Shown piece after piece: positions 47,642 through 57,666 of a stretch of 64,000 nucleotides of DNA. The notes beneath the pieces are model-generated. The model was given only the letters and a program-made list of their open reading frames with translations. It had not been told where the DNA came from and did no database searches. Position numbers and translations under genes: made by a program. This DNA is from Woeseiaceae bacterium (lineage in GTDB: Bacteria > Pseudomonadota > Gammaproteobacteria > Steroidobacterales > Woeseiaceae). Location: NCBI GenBank assembly GCA_028289545.1, contig JANQPG010000024.1, positions 1 through 64,000 on the forward strand, given 5' to 3'. How positions within the stretch are numbered: the stretch's first letter is position 1; each line of letters starts with the position of its first letter.

Positions 47642-50600
47642 TTAGCTTACTAGCGCGGGCTGGCCAGATGCCGAAGGCGCCTCGCGCTTATCGTGTGTTC
47701 GCTCTACCGCCAGGCGGTAGGCCGACGGCGTATAGATGAAGGCGATTACCGTCAGACCGAGAAGACCGCCCGCAAAGACCTGGGCGAATGGTGGCCAGAA
47801 CTCTCCCGAAATCAGCATCAGTGGCACAAAGCCGCCCGCGGTCGTAATAGTTGTCGACCAGACGTGGCGAGCTACGGAACCGGTCACGATCCGCTGCAGG
47901 GCTTCCGGATCGCCGCTGCGCGCACGTTCGTCCTCGTCGAAAGCTGAAATAATCACAATCGTGTCGTTCAGACCCACGCCAATGAGGCCCATGACTCCGA
48001 CGATGATCAAGAAGGCGAAATCATTCCCGGTGAGGAAAAGTGCCAGGAAACCGAAACCAATAGATATGACTCCGGCGGCGCCGACGATCAGCATGCGCCG
48101 AAACGAATTGAACGCGAGAACGAGAATGGTCACGGCGATCACCAGCAGGATTGCCACCTGACTCAAAAGCTGCGTTATCGCGTCGCCGCGGGCTTCCGCC
48201 TCGCCGCCCCATTCGACTCTGTACCCAGGCGGCGGGTCGAAGCCTTCTGCGGCGAGCGTCTCCTGAAACTGTGCCAGAATTGCCGAAGCGTCATACCCCT
48301 TTTCGACGAAGCTCGAGACAATCTGAATACGCTCCCCATCCAAACGCCTGAGATCCGCCCAGGCCGGCGCAAGATCGACGGAAGCGATCGAGGCCAGAGG
48401 AAGGCCGGTCCGTGTATTGCCGGTGCCGGTCAGTGAGATGTCTTGGACGTCAAGAACGGTATCGCGCAAGTCGTTTTGGTATCGCACGGTCACTGGAAGC
48501 TGCTCGGTGCTTTCCAAAACAAAGCCACCGGTTTCACCGACCAGGGCGTCATTCAATTGGATCGCGACGCTGGACAGGTCGAGACCGGCCCTCTTGGCCG
48601 CGTCCTCGTCTGCTGTCACTACCAGTTTGACGGCATCGCGATGGACAGACGCGCGGGCACCTACGACGCCTGGAACGTTCGATAGTGTGCTTGCCGCCAA
48701 GACGCCGAGTTCAGCCAACGTTTCAAAATCAGGACCGATGATGCGCATTTCAATTGGCGTCGAGAGGGGCGGACCAAAGCCATACTGAATAATTGCGATG
48801 GAGGCTTCCGGATAGGTCTGAGAGAGTAAGGATTGCAATTCCGGAACAAGACGCGCCGTGTCCTGATCGCTCGCCGTGTTGACCACCAGGTCGGCAAAAG
48901 CAGGGTTTTGGCTCTCCGAACTTTGCGCGTTGTAATACAGTTGAGGCGCAGCCGCGCCGACAGTTGACAGAACGTCCACTACTCCGTTCTGCGCCCGAAT
49001 TGTGGCTTCAATCTCCGCAATCGTCGCAGCGGTCGACAGGATCGAACTCGATTGTGGCATCCGCACTTCAATTCGGAATTGGTCACGATCTGTTGCCGGG
49101 AAGAAAGCGGTCGGGATTGTAGGCAGAGCCGCCATGCCGATGACCGGCAAGACAAATGAGCACAGCAGGCCGAGCCAGGGACGGTGGACGAAAATGCCCA
49201 CAACACTCCCAAACCAGTTGGCCAGCAGCGAGGGCGACAAGCCCGTCAACAGCCAGCTCGGCGATTGTTGCGAATTACCGTGCTGCTTGAACAGAAGCGG
49301 CGACATGGCGGGCACGATAAACATCGAAATCACAAATGAGCTGAACAGCGCACACAGCACAGCCAGCGCCATCGGTCCCACGAACTCACCGCCCGCGCCC
49401 GGCGCCATTACGATCGGTGAAAACGCGAGCATGGTCGTCGCCGTAGAAGCCATCAACGGGAAGAAGAGCTTATTGATCGCGGCTTTCGCGGCTTCTTCGA
49501 AAGCCGCGCCATGCGCCAGATCGTCCCGAATATCGTTGGTCATAATGATCGCGTTGTCGACCATAAGCCCAAGGGCGACGATAATCCCCACGATCGACAT
49601 TTGATGAATTTCAACGCCCACAAAGGGGAAGAGACCAAGAGTAAGAAGCGCGACCAACGGAATAGTAATGCCGACACTGATTGCCGACCGGATGCCCATT
49701 GTAAATATCAGGACGACAACAACGATCAGCAGGCCCTGCAGTAGCGTCGTAAGCACTCCGTTTAGCCGGGTTTCGGTGTAGCCCGCCTGCTCGAAGATTA
49801 CCTCGACGTCGACGCCGTAGACATCCCTCGACTTGAACTCATCAATGGCCTCCAGGGCGCGCGGCACCCACAGATCGACCCGCTCACCGAGTTCCATACG
49901 TGAGCCGACAATAACCGCCGGCGTTCGATTGTGGGTGATAATGACACCGGGTGGATTGGCAATAGTGCGGCGGAACGTCGCGAGATCGCCAAGCGTCAAA
50001 GTCTGGTTCGAAATCGATCGCACGGGCACCTCTCGCAGACGCGTAAGGCTGTCGAACGATCCGCCTACTTCAACGGTCATAGTGGTGTGATCGTTTGTTA
50101 TGCTACCCGCCGACCCGCGCGCATCGGCGCCAGTCAGAGCGCGCGTTAAATCGTGGATGTCCAGTCCTGCAGCACGCACTGAGTCCGCGTCGACTGATAC
50201 TTCGACCAGCTCTGGCACAGCCCCATGGATCTGGACATGGTCCGTTCCGGGCACCGACCGCAGCCGATCCGCGAGTGCTTTTGCGTAGCGTTGGAGGATA
50301 GTCTTGTTCAGCGCAGCGTCGGAGGACCATTTGATCGCAACCGCGATCGTGTAGGCGTAACCACTTTCATCATCGAGATCGGGCGCTGCCGCGTCATCCG
50401 GTAGCGTTGGCTCCAGATCGGAAATAATGTCCCGGACGCGTGACCAGACAGGTTCGACGTCAACGATCTCGTCTCTGAGCACAACGCTTACAATCGACAC
50501 CCCGGCGCGGGATATCGAAGAGACGCCATCAACCTGTTCAAGGGTTCGGATTTCTTGCTCGATCGGCTGGCTGATGAGCGCTTCCACCCGCTCGGCATCT

Positions 50601-50752
50601 GCGCCTCGGTAAAGCGTGGTAATCGATGCACTTCTCGCCGTGATGGTGGGATCTTCTGAGCGCGGGAGATTCTGAATAGCGGCATAGCCAATCGCGCAGA
50701 CAAACGCAATCGCAAGAACGAGCAGCCTGCGGTTGAACAATAAGGCAGTCAC
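47642..50752 (-). CDS. RND-family efflux permease
   Basis: Inner-membrane drug/proton antiporter of 1,036 residues, the usual length for AcrB/HAE-1-type pumps. The N-terminal transmembrane helix (LLVLAIAFVCAIGYAAI), a large periplasmic porter domain, a central group of helices with SIVGIIVALGLMVDNAIIMTND, and a second porter domain are all visible. It overlaps the adaptor gene by 4 bases and forms the minus-strand half of a divergent efflux locus with tetR and a TolC-like gene. Substrates are not predictable. Confidence 0.94.
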   Translation of the reverse strand: MTALLFNRRLLVLAIAFVCAIGYAAIQNLPRSEDPTITARSASITTLYRGADAERVEALISQPIEQEIRTLEQVDGVSSISRAGVSIVSVVLRDEIVDVEPVWSRVRDIISDLEPTLPDDAAAPDLDDESGYAYTIAVAIKWSSDAALNKTILQRYAKALADRLRSVPGTDHVQIHGAVPELVEVSVDADSVRAAGLDIHDLTRALTGADARGSAGSITNDHTTMTVEVGGSFDSLTRLREVPVRSISNQTLTLGDLATFRRTIANPPGVIITHNRTPAVIVGSRMELGERVDLWVPRALEAIDEFKSRDVYGVDVEVIFEQAGYTETRLNGVLTTLLQGLLIVVVVLIFTMGIRSAISVGITIPLVALLTLGLFPFVGVEIHQMSIVGIIVALGLMVDNAIIMTNDIRDDLAHGAAFEEAAKAAINKLFFPLMASTATTMLAFSPIVMAPGAGGEFVGPMALAVLCALFSSFVISMFIVPAMSPLLFKQHGNSQQSPSWLLTGLSPSLLANWFGSVVGIFVHRPWLGLLCSFVLPVIGMAALPTIPTAFFPATDRDQFRIEVRMPQSSSILSTAATIAEIEATIRAQNGVVDVLSTVGAAAPQLYYNAQSSESQNPAFADLVVNTASDQDTARLVPELQSLLSQTYPEASIAIIQYGFGPPLSTPIEMRIIGPDFETLAELGVLAASTLSNVPGVVGARASVHRDAVKLVVTADEDAAKRAGLDLSSVAIQLNDALVGETGGFVLESTEQLPVTVRYQNDLRDTVLDVQDISLTGTGNTRTGLPLASIASVDLAPAWADLRRLDGERIQIVSSFVEKGYDASAILAQFQETLAAEGFDPPPGYRVEWGGEAEARGDAITQLLSQVAILLVIAVTILVLAFNSFRRMLIVGAAGVISIGFGFLALFLTGNDFAFLIIVGVMGLIGVGLNDTIVIISAFDEDERARSGDPEALQRIVTGSVARHVWSTTITTAGGFVPLMLISGEFWPPFAQVFAGGLLGLTVIAFIYTPSAYRLAVERTHDKREAPSASGQPALVS

Positions 50753-51948
50753 TGGGCAAGCTTCAGCGCCGTCATCGAAATCCGCGTTGCGGTGACCACC
50801 TGGCCAGGAAGCACGCGGTGGGTTCCGCTGACGACGACCTCGGCGTCATCGCTCAAGGTTCCTGATACGAACGCGCGAACGCCGTCCGTATAGAGAATTT
50901 CAACGGGCGCGCGTTGGATTGTCGAACGGCCATCCCGGCGAACCACAGCCTGAACGGCAAAGAGGCCCTTGAGGTCGCTAACCAATGAAACCACAGGCAC
51001 CCAATGTCCTTTCCCCGGCACGGTTTGCTCGACCAGCACGGTCAAGGTCTCGCCGATAGCGGGCGTAACTTTCCCTGGCAATGCGATCACTACGGTCGCC
51101 GACCTCGCGCCCGGGGAGATCTCTGGCACAACGGACTTCACCGTAGCTTCATAGTCTTGAGCGTTCCAGTTCAGTCGCACCCGGTCGCCGACCGTGAGCG
51201 CGTTCGCCGCTGAAATAGGAAGCGCTGCATGCGCTTCACGACTTGACGATTGAACGAGCCGCACCACAGCGGACTGGGATTGCGCCATGTCGCCGACCGA
51301 TACGTAGCGGCCCGTCACCACACCATCAAAGGGCGCGCTCAGCGCGGCATCGTCGAGATCGACTTCAGCGATACGGATTTGTGCTTCGATCCGACCGACT
51401 TGAGCGTCCGCGGATTCCGAATTGGCCCTCGCTTCTTCGAGCTGTCGGCCCGATGTTGCGTCTCGGCTTGCAAGGCTTTCCTGCCGTTGCAGCTCCAGGC
51501 GTCGCTGAGTCGCCGTTGCACGGGCGTCTTCAAGCTGAGACCTGAGTTCCGTCAGCGTGCCGTGAAGGCGGCGTGTGTCGATCCGGGCAATGATGTCCCC
51601 GCGCTTCGCTTGATCGCCAATGTCAACGTAGATGTCTGTAATGCGGCCACTGACCTCAAATCCGACATCGCTGGCCTTCGCCGCTTCAATGAGCGCCGTG
51701 TAGCGACGTAATACGGTGTATTCAGCCTGGCTGATGGCACTGATCGTCTCAACGCGGAGCGGTTCAGACAGGCGACTTCGGACCGGCTGGTCGGCCGACG
51801 TTTCGCTGAGCAGCAGAAGCGCGAGTACGGCGCCGCAAACAACAACGGTACCCAGCGCCAGGCTGAAAATGAAACCTAACCTGTGGATCGTCAGGCCACT
51901 GCGCAGCCTGGCTAGGCCACTTTTGTGTTCCGCGCTATCCTGTGACAA
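50749..51948 (-). CDS. RND efflux periplasmic adaptor (membrane fusion protein)
   Basis: HlyD-type adaptor that links the RND pump to the outer-membrane factor. The 399-residue product has an N-terminal membrane anchor (LGFIFSLALGTVVVCGAVLALLLLSE), a split lipoyl-like domain (DVGFEVSGRITDIYVDIGDQAKRGDIIARID and SAPFDGVVTGRYVSVGDMAQ), a helical hairpin, and a beta-barrel end. The start is TTG at 51948 after GAGGAG; the frame runs further upstream into the divergent tetR, which is not coding on this strand. Confidence 0.9.
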   Translation of the reverse strand: MSQDSAEHKSGLARLRSGLTIHRLGFIFSLALGTVVVCGAVLALLLLSETSADQPVRSRLSEPLRVETISAISQAEYTVLRRYTALIEAAKASDVGFEVSGRITDIYVDIGDQAKRGDIIARIDTRRLHGTLTELRSQLEDARATATQRRLELQRQESLASRDATSGRQLEEARANSESADAQVGRIEAQIRIAEVDLDDAALSAPFDGVVTGRYVSVGDMAQSQSAVVRLVQSSSREAHAALPISAANALTVGDRVRLNWNAQDYEATVKSVVPEISPGARSATVVIALPGKVTPAIGETLTVLVEQTVPGKGHWVPVVSLVSDLKGLFAVQAVVRRDGRSTIQRAPVEILYTDGVRAFVSGTLSDDAEVVVSGTHRVLPGQVVTATRISMTALKLAQ

Positions 51949-52000
51949 TTGCTCCTCACCGCCTGTTTCCTGTAGCCGACAGGTCGAGGATATATAATAG

Positions 52001-52016
52001 TTTACGGTACCGTCAA
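52001..52016. promoter_or_regulatory. Candidate TetR operator 1 (tetR/adaptor promoter)
   Basis: TTTACGGTACCGTCAA is an imperfect palindrome (one mismatched pair) just after a TATAAT at 51993-51998 and before the tetR ribosome binding site. The same TTTACGGTA-CGT core recurs at operator 2 upstream of the TolC-like gene. Confidence 0.75.
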
Positions 52017-52030
52017 GAAAAGGAGGTCCA

Positions 52031-52657
52031 ATGAGTGGCAACTCCCGTCGCGGACGGCGAAAAGACGCAGAAAAACACGCCGCGATCTTGACCGCGGCGC
52101 AGCGTCTGTTCTTTGCCAATGGTGTAGAGGGCGTTGCGATCGAGCAGATTGCGGCCGAAGCCGGCGTCTCGAAAGTGATGATCTACAATAACTTCAAGGA
52201 CAAAGAAGGGCTCTTTGAGGCCGTCGTTAGCGAGATGTCAGCAGGAATGGAGGCCATCGTCGCCCAGCTCAGTCTTTCCGAACAACCTATCGAAGATGCG
52301 CTCAACGACGTCGGTCAACAAATTATCGAAAAGCTCTCAACTGATGAAATGCTTGCATTCGACGGTCTTATGGCCATTGAGGCTCAAAAACACACGGCTA
52401 TCGCAAAGCGATTCTACAAGGCGGGTCCTGGCCGAATGCACTCGATCCTGGCGGCAAATCTGAGTATCCGCGCTGCGAACGGCGACCTTCTAATTGATGA
52501 CGCACAAATGGCCGCTGAGGATCTCATGTCACTTTGGCAGGGCATGTGGCCGATGGAGCGACGTTTTTTGCAACGTGGGACACCCAGCCGACCGCAGATT
52601 CGTGCAAAGGTCGCCCGTGGAACTCACTGCTTCCTCGAGATCTACGGTGCGAACTAA
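52031..52657 (+). CDS. TetR-family repressor of the RND efflux locus
   Basis: A 208-residue TetR regulator. The N-terminal helix-turn-helix (ILTAAQRLFFANGVEGVAIEQIAAEAGVSKVMIYNNFKDKEGLFEAVV) is clear; the C-terminal ligand domain is variable, with a hydrophobic run typical of drug sensors. AGGAGG at 52021-52026 fixes the ATG. It is divergent from the adaptor-pump genes and upstream of the TolC-like gene. Matching palindromes at both promoters suggest it represses all three pump parts together. Confidence 0.9.
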   Translation: MSGNSRRGRRKDAEKHAAILTAAQRLFFANGVEGVAIEQIAAEAGVSKVMIYNNFKDKEGLFEAVVSEMSAGMEAIVAQLSLSEQPIEDALNDVGQQIIEKLSTDEMLAFDGLMAIEAQKHTAIAKRFYKAGPGRMHSILAANLSIRAANGDLLIDDAQMAAEDLMSLWQGMWPMERRFLQRGTPSRPQIRAKVARGTHCFLEIYGAN

Positions 52658-52698
52658 CCGTTGCGAAAAACTTGATTTTTTTTGAGAAGTTCTATTTA

Positions 52699-52713
52699 TT
52701 TACGGTAACGTAA
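52699..52713. promoter_or_regulatory. Candidate TetR operator 2 (TolC-like promoter)
   Basis: TTTACGGTAACGTAA, just upstream of the TolC-like ATG (52732), shares TTTACGGTA-CGT with operator 1. It is palindromic apart from two positions. Confidence 0.7.
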
Positions 52714-52731
52714 TTTAATAGAGGTTTGACC

Positions 52732-54156
52732 ATGCGCATCTTTGCGCTTGCTGCGGTGATTGCGATACCTACCAGCGCCTGCGTACCGATCACGCCAATC
52801 GACGGTTCCGGGATACCCGACACATTCGAGGCGACAGGCGCCGATCAGGATACCGCTGCGTCTCCGGAAGACTGGCTCGGCGCGCTGGAGGACCCCTTCC
52901 TGGAAAGCCTGGTTGACCGTGCGCTGAGCGACAATCTTGAACTTGCCGAAGCCATCGCACGCACTGAACGGGCGCGCGCTACGGCGCGCCTAAGGCGCAC
53001 TGACCTTTTGCCCGAAGCGAGTGTCAGTGCCGCTGCGCAAACCGATCGCACGTCGGAGGCGACTGCCCTGCTCGGCGCACTGTCTGGAGAAAGCGGGCCA
53101 GATATCTCGATCGAAAATCCCGCTGATCTTTTCGACATCGGCGTTGATGTTTCGTGGGAACTTGATCTCTTCGGCGCGAACCGGGCGGCGCTCAGGGCCG
53201 CTCACGCCGATTATGTTGCAGCTCAGGCGGACAAAGACGCAGCATCTTTAAGGATTACCGCTGAACTTGTCCGCTCCTATGCGCGGGCCCGACTGTCCGA
53301 GCGCATTTTATCTATTAATGCAGAGTTTATTGAGGCGCAAGAGAAGACGGTCGGCGTTGTTGAGGCGAAAGTCGAGTTCGGGGCGACGACGGAGGATGAT
53401 CTCGTGCTGGCTCAAGGGAGGCTTGCCAGCTTGCGTGCTGATCGCCCCGTTCTGCTGGCTGATCTGGCGGCCTCCCAATACGCCATCGCTGTTTTGATCG
53501 GCGAGACACCAAAGACGCTACTCGACATTTGGCAAGATGGGGAACTCAGCGTGCCAGGCGCAATATCCTTGCCGCATCCAATCGAGATACTCCCGAGGCG
53601 ACCGGACGTCGTTGCTGCCGAATACCGGTTACGTGCATCGAGTTTGAGGATCGGCGCCGAGGTCGCCGAATACTATCCCAAGCTGCAGCTGGGTGCCTCC
53701 ATCGGATCTCAAGCTACAGACAGTGACACTTTGTTTTCTGCCGCCGCTCGAACGTACTCGTACGGACCGATTCTTAACTGGCGGATACTGGACTTTGCCG
53801 CCATCAATGCCGCTGTCGATAGTGCGCGAGGGCGCGAGCGGGAATTGCTTGCGCAACATCGCCTCACTCTATTGAGGGCGGTTGAAGAGATTGAACGGGA
53901 AGCCTTGCGTTTCAAAATGTACAAGACCGCGCTTGCCAGCCGTAAGATTGCCGTCGCCCGGCAAACGCGCGCACTTGGTCTAATCTCGGACCGATACAGT
54001 GAAGGCGATATCGAATTGCTTGACGTGTTGGACGCCGAGAGATCGCTCCTGGACGAACAGGTTCAGGAAGCACATCTGCTGAGCGACATTCTCATTGCCT
54101 ACTCCGTTCTTGCCAAGGCATTGGGAGGATATGACTCGACTCGAATCCCGCGCTAG
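52732..54156 (+). CDS. TolC-like outer-membrane efflux protein (NodT-type), lipoprotein
   Basis: Outer-membrane factor for the RND pump, about 474 residues. The N-terminus is a lipoprotein signal (AVIAIPTSAC) and the body has the long helices and repeat structure of NodT-type factors (EDPFLESLVDRALSDNLELAEAIARTERARATARLRRTDLLPEASV, VSWELDLFG). The start is ATG 52732 with GAGG at 52721-52724; a TTG at 52726 is an alternative. It follows tetR after 74 bases containing operator 2. Confidence 0.92.
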   Translation: MRIFALAAVIAIPTSACVPITPIDGSGIPDTFEATGADQDTAASPEDWLGALEDPFLESLVDRALSDNLELAEAIARTERARATARLRRTDLLPEASVSAAAQTDRTSEATALLGALSGESGPDISIENPADLFDIGVDVSWELDLFGANRAALRAAHADYVAAQADKDAASLRITAELVRSYARARLSERILSINAEFIEAQEKTVGVVEAKVEFGATTEDDLVLAQGRLASLRADRPVLLADLAASQYAIAVLIGETPKTLLDIWQDGELSVPGAISLPHPIEILPRRPDVVAAEYRLRASSLRIGAEVAEYYPKLQLGASIGSQATDSDTLFSAAARTYSYGPILNWRILDFAAINAAVDSARGRERELLAQHRLTLLRAVEEIEREALRFKMYKTALASRKIAVARQTRALGLISDRYSEGDIELLDVLDAERSLLDEQVQEAHLLSDILIAYSVLAKALGGYDSTRIPR

Positions 54157-54313
54157 ACAGGCAGCGACCGAAGCGCGGAACTTGATGAGTCCTTTGCCTC
54201 GCAGCAACCAGGAACACGCTAGAAGTGTCCATGGAATCCGGGCCGCCAGTCCAAACTGCGGCAGCCCGGGCATTCCAGGGTTAACTGGCAGCCTCTGACG
54301 AGGGGGCCGACCG

Positions 54314-55966
54314 TCAGTCGCGCGCCTCCGCGCTGGCATCGCGCAGCGCCTTGAATTCGCTGCCCTCTGCCCAGTTGGGCCAATCCGCGCTATTGCCGAG
54401 CCGTTCGGCAACTGCATAAATCAGATGAGCGTCGCGAACCATGCCGCTCAGATCCCAGTCCGGCGACCATTCGTCGCTTTGCTGGTGATAGTCTTCCGCC
54501 GCGTAAGCTGCCTTGATCTGCGCCCCCCGCTCGGTACCGCCATCGACAAAGTCGCTGCCCGATTGGAAGCTGACGGCCGGTACGCCGACCTGCGCGAAAG
54601 CGAAATGGTCGGAGCGGAAAAAGCTGCCCGCTGCCGGATTGGGGTCGGGCGAATAGCTCCGCTCCATCTTTGCCGCTTCCTCGGTCATGATATCGAGCAG
54701 ACCAAGCTTGGCACTGCCCGAGATCGAGAAATCCCGCGTTGGGCCATGGACCCCGGGTGCGTCGACGTTTATCACCCCTACCGTCGTTTCCAGTGGGTAG
54801 ACGGGATTGGCGGCATAATATTTTGCGCCCAAGAGCCCGCTTTCCTCCGCGCCGACGGCAAGAAAGACGAGGCTGCGCTCGGTCCCTCCACCCTCTACGA
54901 AAGCGCGGCCCATCTCGATCATGAACGCCAGTCCCGTGGCATTGTCGATCGCGCCGTTGTAGATCGTGTCGCCCGCTTCATCGGGCTCGCCAACCCCCAG
55001 GTGGTCATGGTGCCCGGTGAAGACGACATACTCGTCGGGGCTCTCGGTTCCGGGCAGTATGCCAACGACGTTCTTCGCGGCGATCTGTTCGCTCTTGGAA
55101 AGCAGCGTGGCATCGATGGTTGCGCCCATATCCATCGGCTCAAAATCGCGGCGCTGCGCCATGGCCTTGGCGTCTTCGTAGCTCGTGCCTGCTGCCTCGA
55201 AAAGCCGGCCGGCAACATCAACGTGCATCCAGCCCTGCAGCGCCGAATGCGCCGCTGCGGGATCCTCGCGGACGATGTCCAGAGTCACGTCGTTGCCGTT
55301 CGAAATGACGCCCCAGGGATAGCTGGCCGGTTTGGTCTCGTGAATGACCAGCACGCCCGCCGCACCACGTCGCGCAGCTTCCTCGTATTTGTAGGTCCAG
55401 CGACCGTAATAGGTCATCGCCTCACCGCCAAAATCGCCTTCGCCACCTTCGAAATCGGGGTCGTTGACGAGGGCCACGATTACCTTGCCTGCAACGTCAA
55501 AATCCTTGAAATCGGACCAGTTGCGTTCGGGCGCGTGGGTACCGTAACCAACGAATATCAAGGGGACGCCTTCAAGCTTCACCTCCGCCATGCCGTTGAC
55601 GGGTGAACGCACTGCGAGGTCCTGGTTCTGCACCATGGCGACGCTTTCGCCGCCGATAGCGATGGAGAGTTCTGGACCTTCGACCATGGTCGAACGATTG
55701 AGGATCACGTCCTGCGTCCAGGCCCGCGAGCCGTCGGACCGCAAATCGCCGCCCGGCTGAAGCCCAACGCTGGCGAAGGCGCCAGACAGGTAGGCGACCG
55801 TTTTGTCCTCGCCCTGCGTGCCCGGGGCGCGGCCTTCGAACCAGTCGTCGGACAAAGTGCGGGTATGTTGGTCGAGGCGTTCAGCGGAAAAGTCCTGCGC
55901 GGCGGCTGGGAGGGGCGCGGCAAGCGCGATGGCGATGGCAATCGCAGTGACAAGCAAGCGGGTCAT
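54314..55966 (-). CDS. M28-family secreted metallopeptidase
   Basis: Zinc aminopeptidase of about 550 residues with a signal peptide (AIALAAPLPAAAQDF). The catalytic domain has FTGHHDHLGVGEPD with a zinc His, YNGAIDNATG with the bridging Asp, GAEESGLLGAKYYA with the catalytic and metal Glu, and FRSDHFAFAQVGVPAVSF with the final His. A PA-type insert lies between. AGGAGA before ATG 55966 decides the start; an earlier ATG at 56020 is rejected. A CCCCGAT-GG-ATCGGGG inverted repeat lies in its leader at 55995-56010. Confidence 0.9.
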   Translation of the reverse strand: MTRLLVTAIAIAIALAAPLPAAAQDFSAERLDQHTRTLSDDWFEGRAPGTQGEDKTVAYLSGAFASVGLQPGGDLRSDGSRAWTQDVILNRSTMVEGPELSIAIGGESVAMVQNQDLAVRSPVNGMAEVKLEGVPLIFVGYGTHAPERNWSDFKDFDVAGKVIVALVNDPDFEGGEGDFGGEAMTYYGRWTYKYEEAARRGAAGVLVIHETKPASYPWGVISNGNDVTLDIVREDPAAAHSALQGWMHVDVAGRLFEAAGTSYEDAKAMAQRRDFEPMDMGATIDATLLSKSEQIAAKNVVGILPGTESPDEYVVFTGHHDHLGVGEPDEAGDTIYNGAIDNATGLAFMIEMGRAFVEGGGTERSLVFLAVGAEESGLLGAKYYAANPVYPLETTVGVINVDAPGVHGPTRDFSISGSAKLGLLDIMTEEAAKMERSYSPDPNPAAGSFFRSDHFAFAQVGVPAVSFQSGSDFVDGGTERGAQIKAAYAAEDYHQQSDEWSPDWDLSGMVRDAHLIYAVAERLGNSADWPNWAEGSEFKALRDASAEARD

Positions 55967-56230
55967 AAAAGTCTCCTGAAAAGGGTTCGCCGCGCCCCGA
56001 TGGATCGGGGACTCGGTCAAAAAGTATCAGTCGCTACTAATTTACGTGAGCGGATAATGCACATAAGAAACCCTTTTGTCAGCAGCGAAAGCGTCCGAAC
56101 GAGCTGAAACTGCGCCAATCAGCGCAGATCGAGGCTGCCATCGCGCGGGTCTCTCGCGGGTCAGGCGCCTAGATTTTCCAGCTTCATTCGACAACGCCGG
56201 CGCATCGCGGCGCAAGCGAGATCTCGTCCG

Positions 56231-57640
56231 TCACGGCCGCGGCCTCACGGGCTCCAGCGGAAACTCCGGATGCTCGGTTCTCGCCCCACGCAGCTTGTCC
56301 ATCAGGCGTGCCGTCACGTCTGGATGCTTCGACGCCAGGTTAACGGATTCACCCGGGTCGATACGGAGGTCGTAGAGCTCGGGTTCCATGTCCATGAATT
56401 TGATGAGCTTCCACGACCCGCTGCGAATCGCCTGGACCGGCCCCCGGCTTTCGTTGAACTCCCAGTAGAGAAACTCGTGACGCTTCTGGCCGGCCTCGTC
56501 GCCCAGCATGGCCGGCAGGTAGGAGATGCCGTCGGTAGGCGGACACTCGGCAATGGCAGCAAGGTCGCAGGCGGTCGCCATGAAGTCCCAGAAGGCCGAA
56601 ACGTGACCGGTCTCGGCACCCGCGGGGACCGATCCCCGCCACCAGGCGATCGTCGGCACACGGATGCCGCCCTCGTAAAGGTCGCGTTTCCGGCCTCGGA
56701 ATGGACCGTTGCTATCGAAGAAACCGCGGTCGTATTCGTGACCGTTGTCGCTCGTGAAAATCACAATCGTGTTCTTGGCGATTCCCCGCGCCTCGAGGCG
56801 GTCCAGGATACGCCCCACATCCCGGTCCAAGCGCGACACCATCGCCGCATAAGAGACATTACCTTCCGCATCGTGATGGTAATGGCCCCCGATCTCCATC
56901 CGGCGTTCCGGCCAGCCGAGATCCCGGTACGGTGCTCGCGAGTCCTCGGGCGCCGCTACCGGGTAATGCGGTAACGCCGAAGCAAAGTAGAGAAAAAATG
57001 GCTGTCTGTTCGCATTGCGGTCGATGAAAGCCAGCGCCTCATCGGTGAGCAGATCCTGAATGTAGCGGCTGTTATTCTTGCCTCGCCCGCCGTCGGTCGG
57101 CGGCTCTGCCACATCATTGCGGTAGAGGACTGTCTGATCACGGTAATGATAGTGTGCGTCGAGGTGGCGCCGGTAACCGAAAAACTCGTCGAAACCCTGG
57201 CGACTTGGCATCGCTGCCAGCGACCCGCCCTGGCGCTCCGCAAGCCCCCATTTGCCGACAATGGCGGTGCGGTATCCGGTATTCCGCAATACTTCGGCAA
57301 CCGTGGTGTCGTCCCCGGTCAAATCGACCGGCTCGCCGCTCCTGGTCCATCGCGGGTTGCCGCGAATGGGTGAGTGGCCCGTGTGCAGGCCCGTCATCAG
57401 ACTGGCGCGCGAGGGACCGCAAACGGGCGAGCCCGCATAATGACTCGTGAACCGAATACCTTCGCGCGCCATTTCGTCGAGGCGCGGCGTACGGATTTTG
57501 GTCTGTCCAAACGCGCCGACATCGCCGAAACCCAAGTCATCGGCCAGGATCAAGACGATGTTGGGTCTGTCGTCAGCGGCGTAGGCGAACGAACAGAAGA
57601 ACACGGACACCAACAGCGAAATGGCGGATGTCTTGTTCAT
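56231..57640 (-). CDS. Exported sulfatase (arylsulfatase family)
   Basis: Type I sulfatase of 469 residues with a signal peptide (LLVSVFFCSFAYA). The formylglycine motif is CGPSRASLMTG, with the Cys at about residue 74, and the N-terminal metal motif is VLILADDLGFGDVG. Further metal residues lie in VIFTSDNGHE. It needs a formylglycine-generating enzyme encoded elsewhere. It is last in the galactose operon, so a sulfated galactose or galactan oligosaccharide is a reasonable substrate guess. Confidence 0.92.
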   Translation of the reverse strand: MNKTSAISLLVSVFFCSFAYAADDRPNIVLILADDLGFGDVGAFGQTKIRTPRLDEMAREGIRFTSHYAGSPVCGPSRASLMTGLHTGHSPIRGNPRWTRSGEPVDLTGDDTTVAEVLRNTGYRTAIVGKWGLAERQGGSLAAMPSRQGFDEFFGYRRHLDAHYHYRDQTVLYRNDVAEPPTDGGRGKNNSRYIQDLLTDEALAFIDRNANRQPFFLYFASALPHYPVAAPEDSRAPYRDLGWPERRMEIGGHYHHDAEGNVSYAAMVSRLDRDVGRILDRLEARGIAKNTIVIFTSDNGHEYDRGFFDSNGPFRGRKRDLYEGGIRVPTIAWWRGSVPAGAETGHVSAFWDFMATACDLAAIAECPPTDGISYLPAMLGDEAGQKRHEFLYWEFNESRGPVQAIRSGSWKLIKFMDMEPELYDLRIDPGESVNLASKHPDVTARLMDKLRGARTEHPEFPLEPVRPRP

Positions 57641-57666
57641 GTCTCTTGTCAAAGACGTGCAAAAAT

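Noticed and set aside
51949..52119. Adaptor gene starting at 52119
   Set aside because: That extension runs antisense through the tetR start and its operator; the TTG at 51948 with GAGGAG fits the protein family.
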